The translations under genes were made by a program, and so were the position numbers. A DNA stretch of 64,000 nucleotides from Nitratidesulfovibrio sp. SRB-5 (GTDB lineage Bacteria > Desulfobacterota > Desulfovibrionia > Desulfovibrionales > Desulfovibrionaceae), in contig NZ_JAIOTY010000003.1 of the NCBI RefSeq assembly GCF_019931275.1, positions 124,001 through 188,000 of the forward strand, in the 5' to 3' direction. The notes beneath the pieces were generated by a model. That model had not been told where the DNA came from. It saw only the letters and a list, made by a program, of their open reading frames with translations, and searched no databases. Of the stretch, positions 60,776 to 64,000 are shown piece after piece; the first letter of the stretch is position 1, and each line of letters begins with the position of its first letter.

Positions 60776-61666
60776 CTAGCGCCCCTTGCGCAACTGGCGG
60801 ATGCGCGTATCCACCACCATTTCATTGGGGTACGTCTCGCGCACCGATTCGAACACCCCCAGCGCCTCCGCGTTCCTGCCCTGCTGCTCCAGCGCATCGC
60901 CCAGCAGGAACCCGGCCAGCGCCTTCAACTCCTTGTCCGCGCCCGGCATGGCCAGTATCTGCCGCGCCAGGTCCGCCCCGCGCGCAAAATGCTCCATGGC
61001 CATCTGCACGTCGGCCAGGTCGTACAGGCATTCGGCGCGCCGGGCCTCCACGGCCTTCAGTTGCAGGCACTGCTGCAGCACGTCCTCCGCAATGCCGAAC
61101 TCGCGCCGCGAGGCATGAATGCGCGCCAGCCGCCGGTGCGCCCGGGCATTCTCGTCGCCCGGCAGGTCCGGCACCTCCATCAGCTTGCGCCACACGTCCG
61201 CCGCCCGGTCCCAACGCCGCGCCGTCTCCAGCAGGCCGCCCAGCCGCACCAGCACCTCGCGGGCCTTGTCACCGTCCATGCCGAACTCGAGGTACATAGC
61301 CTCCAGCAACTCCATGGCTGCCTTCTCATCACCCCGCACGTCCTGAGTGATCTGCACCAGCCGCTGCCACGCCTCCCAACGCTCCTCACCCTCCGGGTTC
61401 AAACGCAGGTACCGCTCCAGCAGCTTCTCCGCCTCGCCATAGCGCCGCTCGCCCGCCGCCTTGCGCGCATCCGCCATGTCGTCCGGCGGTGCCGCCTTCT
61501 CGCAACCAGCTAAAACAACTGTAAGTACCAAAATTAAAGACAAAAGCACGGAGAGGGAGAACCTTTTGAAAAAGGTTCTCCCTCTCCGTGCCTCTCCCTC
61601 TCCCAAACTTTTCATTTGGGTGGGTGCGGTTATGACAGAATATTCCCTGCGGTTAGCCTTGCCCAT
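60776..61666 (-). CDS. TPR-containing lipoprotein
   Basis: A 296-residue lipoprotein. The signal sequence ends in LTVVLAGC, a lipobox with Cys54, and the mature part contains TPR-like helices (GERRYGEAEKLLERYLRLNP, DENARAHRRLARIHASRREF, AGFLLGDALEQQGRNAEALG). The layout resembles BamD/YfgL-type assembly or Tol-associated TPR lipoproteins, but no specific match is claimed. Two starts are possible: ATG 61666, with GGGAAG upstream, and ATG 61615. Codons for residues 18-36 are supplied by hairpin repeat copy 4, and the hydrophobic segment has AT-rich codons unlike the rest. The stop codon is at 60776. Confidence 0.82.
   Translation of the reverse strand: MGKANRREYSVITAPTQMKSLGEGEARRGRTFFKRFSLSVLLSLILVLTVVLAGCEKAAPPDDMADARKAAGERRYGEAEKLLERYLRLNPEGEERWEAWQRLVQITQDVRGDEKAAMELLEAMYLEFGMDGDKAREVLVRLGGLLETARRWDRAADVWRKLMEVPDLPGDENARAHRRLARIHASRREFGIAEDVLQQCLQLKAVEARRAECLYDLADVQMAMEHFARGADLARQILAMPGADKELKALAGFLLGDALEQQGRNAEALGVFESVRETYPNEMVVDTRIRQLRKGR
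61547..61615 (+). repeat. Hairpin repeat (copy 4) inside the lipoprotein 5' end
   Basis: CACGGAGAGGGAGAACCTTT and its complement form a hairpin at 61547-61590 with the TTTTGAAAAA turn. The tail CCCTCTCCCAAACTTTTCAT (TTGGG follows) runs to about 61620. It is in plus orientation, opposite to the lipoprotein gene whose start it overlaps. Confidence 0.85.
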
Positions 61667-61690
61667 CGACTTCCCGTAATCCCGTCGCTC

Positions 61691-61786
61691 TTACCATTTC
61701 GTACCATTTGAAAAGTTTTGAAGGATGGAGAGGGGGTACGGGGGAGAGGAAGGAAACTTTTGAAAAAGTTTCCTTCCTCTCCCCCG
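61691..61786 (-). terminator. Hairpin repeat (copy 5) after gyrA
   Basis: CGGGGGAGAGGAAGGAAACT and its complement form a hairpin of about 23 pairs at 61739-61786 with a TTTTGAAAAA turn, 18 bases after the gyrA stop. On the minus strand the tail CAAAACTTTTCAAATGG (61696-61712) follows. Probable gyrA terminator. Confidence 0.85.
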
Positions 61787-61803
61787 GTTCATCTTTCCTT
61801 CTT

Positions 61804-64000
<2,197 letters not shown>

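Overview
The window is a GC-rich chromosomal segment from a sulfate-reducing deltaproteobacterium of the Desulfovibrio / Nitratidesulfovibrio type. The strongest clues are a nigerythrin-like protein, a small ferredoxin with an aspartate in its first cluster motif, an L-lactate permease, cobalamin biosynthesis (cobT), several sigma-54 response regulators and a periplasmic c-heme sensor kinase. The genus is inferred from remembered protein families. No database search was possible.

Layout. 1-8,600: infA (cut by the window edge), lgt, tRNA-Ala, a LysE-type exporter, a chemoreceptor, lactate permease with a long AT-rich upstream region, and tRNA-Arg. 9,000-13,000: ubiX, a UPF0173-type metal hydrolase, a GIY-YIG protein and a DEAD-box helicase. 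13,000-13,820: an AT-rich island with one HEPN-like gene. 13,870-19,540: divergent argO/argP, cobT, a DegP-type protease and ferredoxin. 19,990-26,120: a three-gene YkgJ/unknown/TPR cluster, a metal-sensor-like protein, a methyltransferase, a 61-residue ORF behind a near-consensus sigma-54 promoter, and an ADP-ribosylglycohydrolase homologue. 26,350-36,800: an orphan OppF-type ATPase, then a signalling locus. A Lon protease carrying an embedded receiver domain, a histidine kinase and a sigma-54 response regulator form one translationally coupled operon. It diverges from an operon of a small protein, a Usp-like protein, a small membrane protein, a TSUP permease and a tandem Usp. The shared intergenic region has two palindromes and a sigma-54-like promoter.

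36,950-44,080: two MFS exporters, an unknown protein, glnA and a flavodoxin-fold reductase. 44,600-50,990: a YeiH-family exporter, a 57-residue membrane protein, a c-heme sensor kinase, a sigma-54 response regulator and a small protein, all on the minus strand below a sigma-54 promoter. 51,300-64,000: a GH63-like glycosidase, a secreted LprI/MliC-like protein with a collagen-like insert, nigerythrin, a second identical tRNA-Ala, a small winged-helix protein, asnS, uspA, a TPR lipoprotein and gyrA (cut by the window edge).

Two features recur across the window. Short tandem repeats occur between genes (units of 9-17 bp) and inside genes (9- or 12-bp units encoding Gly-rich or collagen-like inserts). 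A family of perfect hairpins with a conserved CAAA-TTTT tail sits just after gene ends. The most unusual system is the receiver-Lon/kinase/sigma-54 regulator locus and its divergent stress and permease operon.
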